DNA from: Roseovarius sp.
Lineage (GTDB): Bacteria > Pseudomonadota > Alphaproteobacteria > Rhodobacterales > Rhodobacteraceae
DNA: 12,398 nt
Reading direction: 5' to 3'
Assembly (NCBI GenBank): GCA_007125415.1
Contig: SLDH01000065.1
Span: 1 to 12,398, forward strand
Program-made: the position numbers and the translations under genes
Shown: positions 1-5,660 of the stretch, piece by piece
Numbering within the stretch: the first letter of the stretch is position 1
Layout of the letters: each line of letters begins with the position of its first letter
The notes under the pieces: generated by a model
What the model was told of the DNA's origin: nothing
What the model saw: the letters and a program-made list of their open reading frames with translations, nothing else
The model's database searches: none

Positions 1-201
1 ACGCATGAGCCGCGGCAGCCCTTCGATCAGGCGCGTGAGATCCACTTCGGCGATGCGCAGGCAGATCGCAAACGCCCCCAGCAGAAAGAACGCGATCAGA
101 TAGACACGGATCGCATCGCCCGAGAGGGGCTGGAAACCCGGTTCGATATATTGGCCATCAGCGCCACGGCTGGGCTCACGGGCATTGGTGTGACGTAACA
201 T
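1..201 (-). CDS. phnE: PhnE-like ABC transporter permease, N-terminal part (runs off left edge)
   Basis: The frame is open from an ATG at 201-199 to the window edge, giving the first 67 codons. The predicted N-terminus is polar (about residues 1-30) and is followed by one hydrophobic stretch near residues 31-49 (VYLIAFFLLGAFAICL), then a DLTRLIEGLPRLM segment of the kind that precedes the permease core in PhnE-type proteins. GAGG lies about 8 bases upstream of the ATG. It is 85 bases downstream of the PhnD-like binding protein on the same strand, which is the main reason for the call. It would be an inner-membrane subunit of a phosphonate/phosphite-type importer. The conserved permease loop lies outside the window, so the family assignment rests on context and a short segment. 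No ATPase gene (phnC) is visible; it may lie further left. Confidence 0.65.
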   Translation of the reverse strand, partial: MLRHTNAREPSRGADGQYIEPGFQPLSGDAIRVYLIAFFLLGAFAICLRIAEVDLTRLIEGLPRLMR

Positions 202-229
202 TCCTGTCCCTCAGGTTGCGCGGCCGATC

Positions 230-277
230 CGGTCCGGGCCAAGGGCCCGGGCCGGGCAGCCCGCCTGGCCCGAACCG
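230..277. repeat. GC-rich intercistronic hairpin between phnD and phnE
   Basis: An 11-base arm at 230-240 (CGGTCCGGGCC) pairs with 267-277 (GGCCCGAACCG) with one mismatch, and the 26-base interior is itself rich in GGGCCC-type complementarity. It lies about 10 bases past the phnD stop and has no T-tract on the minus strand, so it is probably not a full terminator. Hairpins here in ABC operons often stabilise the upstream binding-protein message or attenuate the membrane genes. That role is inferred. Confidence 0.5.
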
Positions 278-286
278 GCGCAGCTG

Positions 287-1186
287 TTACGACCGCAATA
301 CGCCCAGATCGCGCCCCATCTGTTCGAGCACGGCATAGGGCTCATGCGTCGTCGGCTCGAAGCCCGTGTAGGGCCAGGGCAGGAGTGCGCGGGTGTCCTC
401 GTCAAGCGTGGCGAAGGCATTCTGAAGGGTCGCGGCCATCTCCGCATCCATGCCTGCACGAACTGCAACAACCTCATTCGGCAGCGGGTCGGATTCCCAG
501 ACCACCTTGTTTGCGTCGGCTGCGATGGTGCCGTTGCGGATCATGGTGTTGCGATGCGTATCCCAGCCGGTCGCCAGATCGACCTGACCGTTGACCGTGG
601 CCATCTGTGCAGCGGCGGCCGACGCGCCCTCGGCATAGCGGCCGAAGAATTCCTGAGGATCGATGCCCTGGCCACGCATCCAGTGGGTCGGCACCAGCCA
701 GCCCGATGTGGAGCCTGTGTCGAGCATCTGCATCGACATTCCACGGGCGTCTTCGGGGAAGTTCTCGAGTTCCAGATCGGGGCGGGCCACGATGATCGCA
801 CGGTAGATCGGCTGCCCCTCCACCAGCATCACGTTGATCGGCTTTGCCTCCCCACGCACTGCCGCAAGCACATAGCCCCACGGGCCCATTTGCGCGACAT
901 CGATCTGCTCGTTGGCAAGCGCCGTCGCGATCCCGGCCCAGTCATTGGCCACATCAAGGCGCAGTTTTGCCCCGGCCGCCGCGGCGATCCGCTGATAGAT
1001 CGGCTCCCAGACGCGGTAGGTATCCTCCTGCGTGGGCTGCTGGGGGCCCAGACCCACGCGCAAGGTTTCGTCCCCCTGCGCGCGCACGATGCCCGGTGCG
1101 GCCAGCGCCGCAAGAGACGATGCACCTGCCATGAGCAGAAGCTTGCGGCGACCGACAGTGGCGGTCTCTTCCATGATCTTCTTCAT
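287..1186 (-). CDS. phnD: PhnD-family phosphonate/phosphite-type ABC transporter substrate-binding protein
   Basis: The product is a 299-residue periplasmic binding protein. The N-terminus carries twin arginines (R13-R14) followed by a hydrophobic run (16-30) and a likely cleavage site near VRA-QG (34-38), a Tat-like or Sec signal peptide. The mature part has PhnD-family features: an early LRVGLGPQQP strand, D97-V-A-Q-M-G (a pocket-lining strand), the GSTSGW loop at 158-163 that in PhnD binds the oxyanion, ATGWDTH at 205-211, and an ESDPLPNE motif at 231-238. I chose the ATG at 1186 because GGAGAA lies 7 bases upstream; the in-frame ATG at 1201 has no comparable site. It is the first gene of its operon and is followed by phnE. 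The ligand cannot be told from sequence: phosphonate, phosphite or another small anion are all possible. Confidence 0.85.
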   Translation of the reverse strand: MKKIMEETATVGRRKLLLMAGASSLAALAAPGIVRAQGDETLRVGLGPQQPTQEDTYRVWEPIYQRIAAAAGAKLRLDVANDWAGIATALANEQIDVAQMGPWGYVLAAVRGEAKPINVMLVEGQPIYRAIIVARPDLELENFPEDARGMSMQMLDTGSTSGWLVPTHWMRGQGIDPQEFFGRYAEGASAAAAQMATVNGQVDLATGWDTHRNTMIRNGTIAADANKVVWESDPLPNEVVAVRAGMDAEMAATLQNAFATLDEDTRALLPWPYTGFEPTTHEPYAVLEQMGRDLGVLRS

Positions 1187-1272
1187 GTTCACATTCTCCA
1201 TGTCTTCAGCGCTCCAGCAGTCTCCTGCCGCTGTGCACCGTGCTTTCTGGTTTGGTCCGGTCATCAGGCTGA

Positions 1273-1286
1273 CCACCGGCCGGTGG
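1273..1286. repeat. Perfect 14-base palindrome in the phnD leader region
   Basis: CCACCGGCCGGTGG reads identically on both strands. It starts 5 bases downstream, on the minus strand, of a TTGACA (1297-1292), so it would fall in the spacer of a promoter using that -35 box. It could equally be an operator or chance in GC-rich DNA; no good -10 box accompanies it. Confidence 0.3.
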
Positions 1287-1329
1287 CGCCGTGTCAAGAC
1301 CGGCGCAGCACGATGGGTAACGGCGAGGC

Positions 1330-1347
1330 ATGACAGCTTCATGAAAT
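1330..1347 (-). promoter_or_regulatory. Candidate Pho box upstream of phnD
   Basis: Read on the minus strand the site is ATTTCAT-GAAG-CTGTCAT. The second half-site matches the PhoB consensus CTGTCAT 7/7 and the first 5/7, with the canonical 4-base spacer (11-base period). It is about 145 bases upstream of the phnD start, in the correct orientation for phosphate-starvation control of a phosphonate-type importer. A TACCCAT at about a -10 distance follows. The assignment is by eye against a remembered consensus. Confidence 0.45.
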
Positions 1348-1673
1348 GACGGTCACTCCTGAAGTGAAATCGACCAGCTTTTGATGCTGTGCCGAGAGAA
1401 GCCCGGAAAATCGTGCAAATGATGATTGACCCTGAGGGACGTCTCGAATGGGATCCATGACGCGCCCGGACGCGCCCGCGCCCTTCAGGTGGATCAGAAG
1501 CTTTTGCGATAGCCGCGTCTTCAAGCCCTGTAGACTGGATGCCGTTCCATGGATAGCGGCCGGACAGGCAGGCACCGCAACAAGAGCATGCAGGGCCGCC
1601 CGCCTGAGGTTTGGCTTGACCCGCCCTGCCCCGCATGATCAGACGGCGCAACCGCCCTCAGCCGGATGCGCCC

Positions 1674-2252
1674 ATGCTCAGACGCCTCTATGACTGGACC
1701 ATCAGAATGGCCGATCATCCGCAGGCGCTGTGGGTGCTGGCCATCGTGGCCTTCATCGAGAGTTCGGTGTTTCCCATCCCGCCCGATGTGCTGATGATCC
1801 CGATGATCCTTGCGCGGCCCCGGCGCGCCTGGCTGATCGCCAGCGTGGCGCTTCTGGCCTCGGTCACCGGCGGGCTTCTGGGCTATGCAATCGGCGCGCT
1901 GGCCTATGAGGGGCTTGGCCAGCCCATCCTGCAGGCGCTCGGCAAGGGCGAGGCGATGGAGGCGTTCAACACACGTTTCAACGATTTCGGCTTCTGGGCC
2001 GTGCTGACAGCCGGGATCACGCCCTTTCCCTACAAGGTCATCACCATCATGTCCGGCTGGACGGGCCTGCCCCTTGGCACGTTCATCGCCACCTCCATTC
2101 TTGCGCGGGGGCTGCGCTTTTTCATCGTGGCCGCGTTGCTTTGGAAATTCGGTGCGCCGATCCGCGATTTCATCGAACGTCGGCTTGGCCTTGTCGCGAC
2201 GCTGTTTGTTGTCCTGCTCTTCGGCGGGTTCTATATCGTCAGACTGATGTGA
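1674..2252 (+). CDS. YqaA/DedA-type (VTT domain) inner-membrane protein
   Basis: The product is a 192-residue polytopic membrane protein. After a short amphipathic N-terminus comes a hydrophobic segment with the FIESSVFPIPPD motif (residues 27-38), a glycine-rich membrane hairpin around 55-75, the GITPFPYK motif (114-121) and a C-terminal transmembrane helix (about 172-190). The acidic residue in the first segment and the proline-rich re-entrant motifs are typical of the YqaA branch of the DedA/VTT superfamily, linked to membrane homeostasis and lipid transport. An alternative ATG at 1635 would add 13 basic residues; I prefer 1674 because family members begin close to the LRRLYDW stretch, but neither start has a good ribosome site. 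Its stop codon overlaps the dsbB start by one base, so the two are co-translated. Confidence 0.8.
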   Translation: MLRRLYDWTIRMADHPQALWVLAIVAFIESSVFPIPPDVLMIPMILARPRRAWLIASVALLASVTGGLLGYAIGALAYEGLGQPILQALGKGEAMEAFNTRFNDFGFWAVLTAGITPFPYKVITIMSGWTGLPLGTFIATSILARGLRFFIVAALLWKFGAPIRDFIERRLGLVATLFVVLLFGGFYIVRLM

Positions 2253-2719
2253 TGACTGCGGATCGACATATCCTGATCGGGCTCGCCGCCGGAGGCTCGG
2301 CCCTGGTGCTCGTGCTGGCTTTCGGGTTTCAGCATCTGGGCGGCATGGCACCCTGTCCGCTTTGCCTGTGGCAGCGCTGGCCCCATGCGCTGGCGGTCGC
2401 GATCGGTGCGGCGGCGCTCCTCCTGTCCTGGCGGGCCCTGCCGCTCTTGGGCATGTTGGCGGCCCTGAGCACGGCGGCCATCGGGTTCTATCACACAGGC
2501 GTCGAGCGGCACTGGTGGGAGGGGCCTGCCACGTGCAGCGCCGGTTCGGTTGCCGGGCAGAGCCCCGAGGACCTGATGGCTCAGATCATGGCCGCCCCTC
2601 TGGTGCGCTGCGATGAGGTGCCCTGGGAGATGCTCGGCCTATCGATGGCAAGCTGGAACGCGGTGCTGGCCATCGGTCTTGCCGGCTTGTGGTGGCGCGC
2701 GGCGCGGGCGCCGGACTGA
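2252..2719 (+). CDS. dsbB: Disulfide bond formation protein B (DsbB family)
   Basis: The product is a 155-residue inner-membrane oxidoreductase that would reoxidise periplasmic DsbA and pass electrons to quinone. Four hydrophobic segments are visible (about 7-26, 43-58, 62-81, 133-148). The first periplasmic loop region carries the CPLC redox pair (C35, C38) followed by WQRW, and the second loop carries C95 and C120, the pair that exchanges with DsbA. HTGVERHWW (81-89) precedes C95, as in alphaproteobacterial DsbB proteins. The start was set by the TGATG overlap with the preceding gene, which implies translational coupling; there is no independent Shine-Dalgarno sequence. A separate DsbA is not in the window. 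Confidence 0.92.
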   Translation: MTADRHILIGLAAGGSALVLVLAFGFQHLGGMAPCPLCLWQRWPHALAVAIGAAALLLSWRALPLLGMLAALSTAAIGFYHTGVERHWWEGPATCSAGSVAGQSPEDLMAQIMAAPLVRCDEVPWEMLGLSMASWNAVLAIGLAGLWWRAARAPD

Positions 2720-2800
2720 AGGCGGGGCGCACGCGTGCCGGGATGCCTCCGCTGGCGGCGCGCGGTGATCGGCGCCGCGCCAGGCGGATCTGCCGGACTG

Positions 2801-2823
2801 TGAGTATTTTTGGCAAAATGAAG
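2801..2823 (-). repeat. 23-base 3'-end element, copy 1 (after lrp)
   Basis: On the minus strand, directly after the lrp stop codon, the element reads CTTCATTTTGCC, then AA, then AAATACTCA. It matches the copy at 8737-8759 at 21 of 23 positions, and both copies run in the sense direction of the gene just upstream. It sits in the 104-base gap between the convergent dsbB and lrp genes. I recall similar AT-rich strings near gene ends in other Rhodobacteraceae genomes, but this is from memory. Confidence 0.7.
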
Positions 2824-3252
2824 TCAGCGGGCGGATTTGCGGGTGCTGAGAAGCAGGCTCGTCTCGGATGAGGTGATGCCGTCGAACCGGCGGATCTGTG
2901 CGAGAATCCGGTCCAGCGCCTCCAGCGTGTCGGTGCCAAGCTCGACGATGACATCCCACCGGCCATTCGTGGTATGCATGGCGCGCACCGCGGGCAGGCC
3001 GCTCAACTGTCGCAATATCCGGTCCGTTCCGCGGCCCTCGATCCCGAGCATCATCAGGCCGCGCACCGGATCGCGCGCAGCATCCCCCTTGAGCACGGCG
3101 GTGAAGCCCACGATCTCGCCGGTGCGGCGCAACCGGTCGATCCGCCCGCGGATGGTGGTGCGCGACACGCCGAGCTCGATGGCAAGATCGGAGAGTGAAG
3201 CGCGCGCATCATGGCGCAGGGCAGAGATGAGCTTGCGGTCCGTATCGTCCAT
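2824..3252 (-). CDS. Lrp/AsnC-family transcriptional regulator
   Basis: The product has 142 residues, a normal length for the family. The N-terminal winged helix-turn-helix spans about residues 4-50, with the recognition part LAIELGVSRTTIRGRIDRL at 23-41 and the TGEIVGF wing at 44-50. The C-terminal RAM (ligand-binding/oligomerisation) domain covers about 60-135, with the GRWDVIVEL strand in its second half. The start is the ATG at 3252, immediately before DDTDRKLISAL, the usual beginning of Lrp proteins; longer in-frame upstream extensions lack homology. It is divergent from rocF-ocd across a 119-base gap with dyad sites, so it most likely regulates that operon in response to arginine, ornithine or a related amino acid (inference) and probably itself. 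Confidence 0.9.
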   Translation of the reverse strand: MDDTDRKLISALRHDARASLSDLAIELGVSRTTIRGRIDRLRRTGEIVGFTAVLKGDAARDPVRGLMMLGIEGRGTDRILRQLSGLPAVRAMHTTNGRWDVIVELGTDTLEALDRILAQIRRFDGITSSETSLLLSTRKSAR

Positions 3253-3264
3253 ATCGTCTGATTT

Positions 3265-3278
3265 CCATTTCGAATTGG
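3265..3278. promoter_or_regulatory. Near-palindrome in the lrp-rocF divergent region
   Basis: CCATTTCGAATTGG is a 14-base dyad with one mismatched pair. It lies 13 bases upstream of the lrp start, so protein bound here could block lrp itself. It is a candidate operator only. Confidence 0.35.
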
Positions 3279-3294
3279 TCAGGTTGTTCTCAAT

Positions 3295-3313
3295 CAGTGC
3301 AAATTGTGCGCTG
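3295..3313. promoter_or_regulatory. Candidate Lrp-type operator between lrp and rocF
   Basis: CAGTGCAAATTGTGCGCTG is a 19-base dyad in which 7 of 9 base pairs are symmetric around an AT-rich centre. That architecture (GC-leaning flanks, AT-rich middle) is what Lrp-family proteins usually bind. It lies 42 bases upstream of the lrp start and 58 bases upstream of the rocF start, well placed to act on both. Confidence 0.45.
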
Positions 3314-3321
3314 TTATTCAA

Positions 3322-3335
3322 CCCTTCCGGAAGGG
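3322..3335. promoter_or_regulatory. Perfect palindrome upstream of rocF
   Basis: CCCTTCCGGAAGGG is a perfect 14-base palindrome 36 bases upstream of the rocF start. It could be a second operator or a mark near the rocF transcription start. No clear -35/-10 pair could be assigned around it. Confidence 0.4.
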
Positions 3336-3371
3336 AAACTATGGCAAATTCGGAAAGATGGAGAAATGTCG

Positions 3372-4301
3372 ATGACACGCGGCACCTGTATTCTGATCGG
3401 CGCGCCGGTTGATAGTGGCAAATCCATGCGCGGCTGTCTCATGGGGCCTGATGCCTATCGCGTGGCAGGCATCGCCGAGGCGCTGCGCGATCTGGGCTAT
3501 GAGGTGGTGGATGAAGGCAATCTTGCCCCGGCCCCGGCATCCGCGCCCGACAACCTGCCTGCCCATGTCATCAGCCCGGCCGAAACCATCGGCTGGACCG
3601 AAACCCTGGCCGGGGCGGCGGAAGTTGCCATGAAACGCGGTCTGCCGATCTTTCTGGGCGGCGATCACAGCCTCTCACTGGGCTCGGTCTCCGGCACGGC
3701 ACGGCATGCCGCAGAATTGGGCCGGCCGCTTTTCGTGCTTTGGCTCGACGCGCATTCGGATTACCACACGCCGCAGAGCACCGCCTCGGGCAACCTGCAT
3801 GGCACGCCGCTGGCCTATGTGACCGGGCGTGAGGGATTCCACGGCTTCCCGCCGGTCAGCGCGCCGGTGCGTCATGAGAATATCTGCCTCCTCGGCCTGC
3901 GCTCGGTCGATGCGGGCGAGCGCGAAATGATCCAGGGCACCGCCATGCAGTTCCATGACATGCGCGAGATCGACGAGACCGGCATCGCGCGCCCACTTCA
4001 GGCCTTTCTCGACAAGGTGAGGGCCGCGAACGGGCTTTTGCATGTCTCGCTCGATGTGGATTTCCTCGATCCGGGCATCGCGCCTGCGGTGGGCACCACC
4101 GTGCCGGGTGGCGCCACGATGCGTGAGGGGCATCTGGTCATGGAAATGATCAGCGACAGCGGGTTGCTCAGCGCGCTCGATCTGGTGGAGTTGAACCCCT
4201 ATCTCGATGATCGCGGCCAGACCGCGCGGGTGATGGTGGATCTCGCGGCGTCGGCCATGGGGCGGCGCGTGTTCGACCGGCCCAACCGGGCCTTTGTGTG
4301 A
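3372..4301 (+). CDS. rocF: Arginase (L-arginine to L-ornithine plus urea)
   Basis: The product is a 309-residue cytosolic binuclear-manganese hydrolase of the ureohydrolase fold. All metal ligands are present: H99 (GGDHS), D126, H128 and D130 (LDAHSD), D228 and D230 (LDVDFLDP). The SGNLHG segment (139-144) with H143 and the late acidic residue E273 (VELNP) favour arginase over agmatinase, as does GAPVDSG...RGCLMGP near the N-terminus. The start at 3372 has GGAG 8 bases upstream; an ATG two codons earlier (3366) is possible, with GGAAAG 8 bases upstream of it. It is the first gene of an operon with ornithine cyclodeaminase (11-base gap) and is divergent from an Lrp-type regulator. Together these turn arginine into ornithine and then proline, releasing urea and ammonia. 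Confidence 0.92.
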   Translation: MTRGTCILIGAPVDSGKSMRGCLMGPDAYRVAGIAEALRDLGYEVVDEGNLAPAPASAPDNLPAHVISPAETIGWTETLAGAAEVAMKRGLPIFLGGDHSLSLGSVSGTARHAAELGRPLFVLWLDAHSDYHTPQSTASGNLHGTPLAYVTGREGFHGFPPVSAPVRHENICLLGLRSVDAGEREMIQGTAMQFHDMREIDETGIARPLQAFLDKVRAANGLLHVSLDVDFLDPGIAPAVGTTVPGGATMREGHLVMEMISDSGLLSALDLVELNPYLDDRGQTARVMVDLAASAMGRRVFDRPNRAFV

Positions 4302-4312
4302 GGATGCAGAAG

Positions 4313-5374
4313 ATGACGACGCTTTCCCCTTCCGACAAGGCGCTGGTGCCATTCGTTTCGGTCGACAACATGATGCGGCTCATTCACCATATCGGGGTGG
4401 AGCCCATGCTGGTGGGGCTCGCCGACTATATCGAGCAGGATTTCAGGCGCTGGGAGCTTTTCGACAAGACACCGCGCGTGGCCAGCCACTCGGCCGAGGG
4501 GGTGATCGAGCTCATGCCCACCTCCGATGGCGAGGTTTACGGCTTCAAATACGTGAATGGCCACCCCAGGAATACCCGTGACGGCCTGCAGACCGTCACC
4601 GCCTTCGGCCTGCTTGCAGATGTCTCCACCGGATACCCTGTCCTTCTGAGCGAGATGACCATGCTGACGGCCCTGCGCACGGCCGCCACATCGGGGCTCG
4701 TGGCGAAATACCTCGCCCCCAAAGGGGCCGACACAATGGCGATGATCGGCAATGGCGCGCAATCGGAGTTTCAGAGCCTTGCGATGAAGGCGCTTTGCGG
4801 GATCAGCGCCGTGCGCCTTTACGATACGGACCGGGCCGCCAGCGAAAAGGCCGCGCGCAATCTCGCGGGCAGCGGGCTTGCGATCACCATCTGCGACACC
4901 CCCGAGGAGAGCATCGAAGGGGCGCAGATCATCACGACATGCACCGCCGACAAGCAATATGCCACCATCCTGACCGACAACATGGTGGGCAGCGGCGTGC
5001 ATATCAACGCCATAGGTGGAGACTGCCCGGGCAAGACCGAACTGGCCCCGGCGATCCTGCATCGCAGCGAGATTTTCGTCGAATACCCCCCACAGACCCG
5101 GATCGAGGGCGAAATCCAGCAGCTCGGGGCCGATCATCCGGTCACCGAACTCTGGCGGGTGATGAGCGGGCAGGCACCCGGACGCCGCTCGCCGGGGCAG
5201 ATCACGCTCTTTGATTCCGTGGGCTTTGCCATCGAGGATTTCAGCGCGCTGCGCTATGTGCGCGACCGGATCCACGGAACGGGCTATCATTTCGATCTCG
5301 ATCTTCTGGCGGACCCGGATGATCCGCGTGATCTTTTCGGCATGTTGATGCGGGCCACACCCGCGACGCGCTGA
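4313..5374 (+). CDS. ocd: Ornithine cyclodeaminase
   Basis: The product is a 353-residue member of the ornithine cyclodeaminase/mu-crystallin family, which converts L-ornithine to L-proline and ammonia with bound NAD. Visible are the substrate-side lysine K79 (FKYVNGHP), R122 in the LTALRTAATS helix, the Rossmann GNGAQSEFQ motif (146-154), and D237 in GGDCPGKTEL, the position of the catalytic aspartate in characterised enzymes. The length fits bona fide ornithine cyclodeaminase. The ATG at 4313 is chosen because GAGG ends 9 bases upstream; a GTG at 4298 overlapping the rocF stop and an ATG at 4304 are alternatives. The preceding arginase makes its substrate, which supports this function over related alanine dehydrogenase-like or lysine cyclodeaminase members. 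Confidence 0.92.
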   Translation: MTTLSPSDKALVPFVSVDNMMRLIHHIGVEPMLVGLADYIEQDFRRWELFDKTPRVASHSAEGVIELMPTSDGEVYGFKYVNGHPRNTRDGLQTVTAFGLLADVSTGYPVLLSEMTMLTALRTAATSGLVAKYLAPKGADTMAMIGNGAQSEFQSLAMKALCGISAVRLYDTDRAASEKAARNLAGSGLAITICDTPEESIEGAQIITTCTADKQYATILTDNMVGSGVHINAIGGDCPGKTELAPAILHRSEIFVEYPPQTRIEGEIQQLGADHPVTELWRVMSGQAPGRRSPGQITLFDSVGFAIEDFSALRYVRDRIHGTGYHFDLDLLADPDDPRDLFGMLMRATPATR

Positions 5375-5380
5375 CCCCGC

Positions 5381-5406
5381 GGCAGGTGCGGCGGCCTGCA
5401 CCTGCC
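5381..5406 (+). terminator. Hairpin after ocd, probable terminator
   Basis: Perfect 9-base arms GGCAGGTGC (5381-5389) and GCACCTGCC (5398-5406) with an 8-base loop begin 6 bases after the ocd stop. There is no T-run downstream, so termination may be weak or need Rho. Confidence 0.55.
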
Positions 5407-5509
5407 ATCCCGCGCCTGTGATCCGGAGTTTCCGATTGTAAGCGTTTGATTTCCATCGTGGGCTGCTGCAGTGCAGAAAGTATTCCACGGCACCCGATAG
5501 TCCCTCCAC

Positions 5510-5530
5510 CGGGTAGGGCAGCCCTACCCG
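5510..5530. promoter_or_regulatory. Strong inverted repeat upstream of mclA
   Basis: CGGGTAGGG (5510-5518) and CCCTACCCG (5522-5530) are perfect 9-base arms around the loop CAG, about 130 bases upstream of the mclA start. It may be an operator for a serine-cycle regulator, or a leader hairpin. The position well upstream of the start and the lack of a T-run argue against a terminator. Confidence 0.45.
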
Positions 5531-5560
5531 ATCAGGCCCGCTCCCCAACCCCGAGCCCCC

Positions 5561-5586
5561 TTTCTTACCCGAGCGAAAGTAGGAAA
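5561..5586. promoter_or_regulatory. Imperfect inverted repeat upstream of mclA
   Basis: TTTCTTAC (5561-5568) faces GTAGGAAA (5579-5586) with one mismatch across a 10-base spacer, 74 bases before the mclA start. It is a candidate activator or repressor site with nothing further to support it. Confidence 0.3.
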
Positions 5587-5660
5587 ACGGCGCTCTCGCC
5601 GCGAGATTGCAGGGGAACGGGGCGGGCATGTCGTCCGCCCGAAGGGAGGAAGTATCACAG

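Larger units (their letters stand above)
1202..1673. other. Non-coding gap between divergent phnD and the YqaA-like gene
   Basis: This 472-base stretch separates two divergent transcription units. I find no open frame with a convincing ribosome binding site. It holds a candidate Pho box (1330-1347), a TTGACA on the minus strand (1297-1292) and a perfect 14-base palindrome CCACCGGCCGGTGG (1273-1286), all on the phnD side. Nothing clear marks a promoter for the YqaA-like gene, although TTGACC occurs at 1616-1621. Confidence 0.6.
5375..5660. other. Regulatory gap between ocd and mclA
   Basis: These 286 bases hold no supported gene. They contain a hairpin just after ocd (5381-5406), a small CTGCA-G-TGCAG dyad (5466-5476), a perfect 9-base stem around a 3-base loop (5510-5530) and an imperfect 8-base inverted repeat (5561-5586), followed by the mclA ribosome site. 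The promoter of the mclA-mtkAB operon must lie here if it is transcribed on its own, but I cannot assign -35/-10 boxes. Confidence 0.55.

Noticed and set aside
344..1333. 329-codon open frame on the plus strand opposite phnD
   Set aside because: It is rich in His, Arg and Cys with no domain, and lies antisense to a clear gene; typical GC-rich shadow frame.
1187..1651. Long in-frame N-terminal extension of the phnD frame
   Set aside because: The extra sequence would precede a normal signal peptide, has no protein-like composition, and the ATG at 1186 has its own good Shine-Dalgarno sequence.
2720..2800. Terminator hairpin after dsbB
   Set aside because: The stretch is full of GGCG/CGCC complementarity (for example around 2754-2782), but no single stem is clearly better than chance in such GC-rich sequence.
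3372..4301. Agmatinase instead of arginase
   Set aside because: The SGNLHG motif, the arginase-type N-terminus and the following ornithine cyclodeaminase gene fit arginase.
4199..5629. 476-codon open frame on the minus strand opposite ocd
   Set aside because: It mirrors the codon pattern of ocd on the other strand, has no recognisable motif, and runs across the ocd terminator region.
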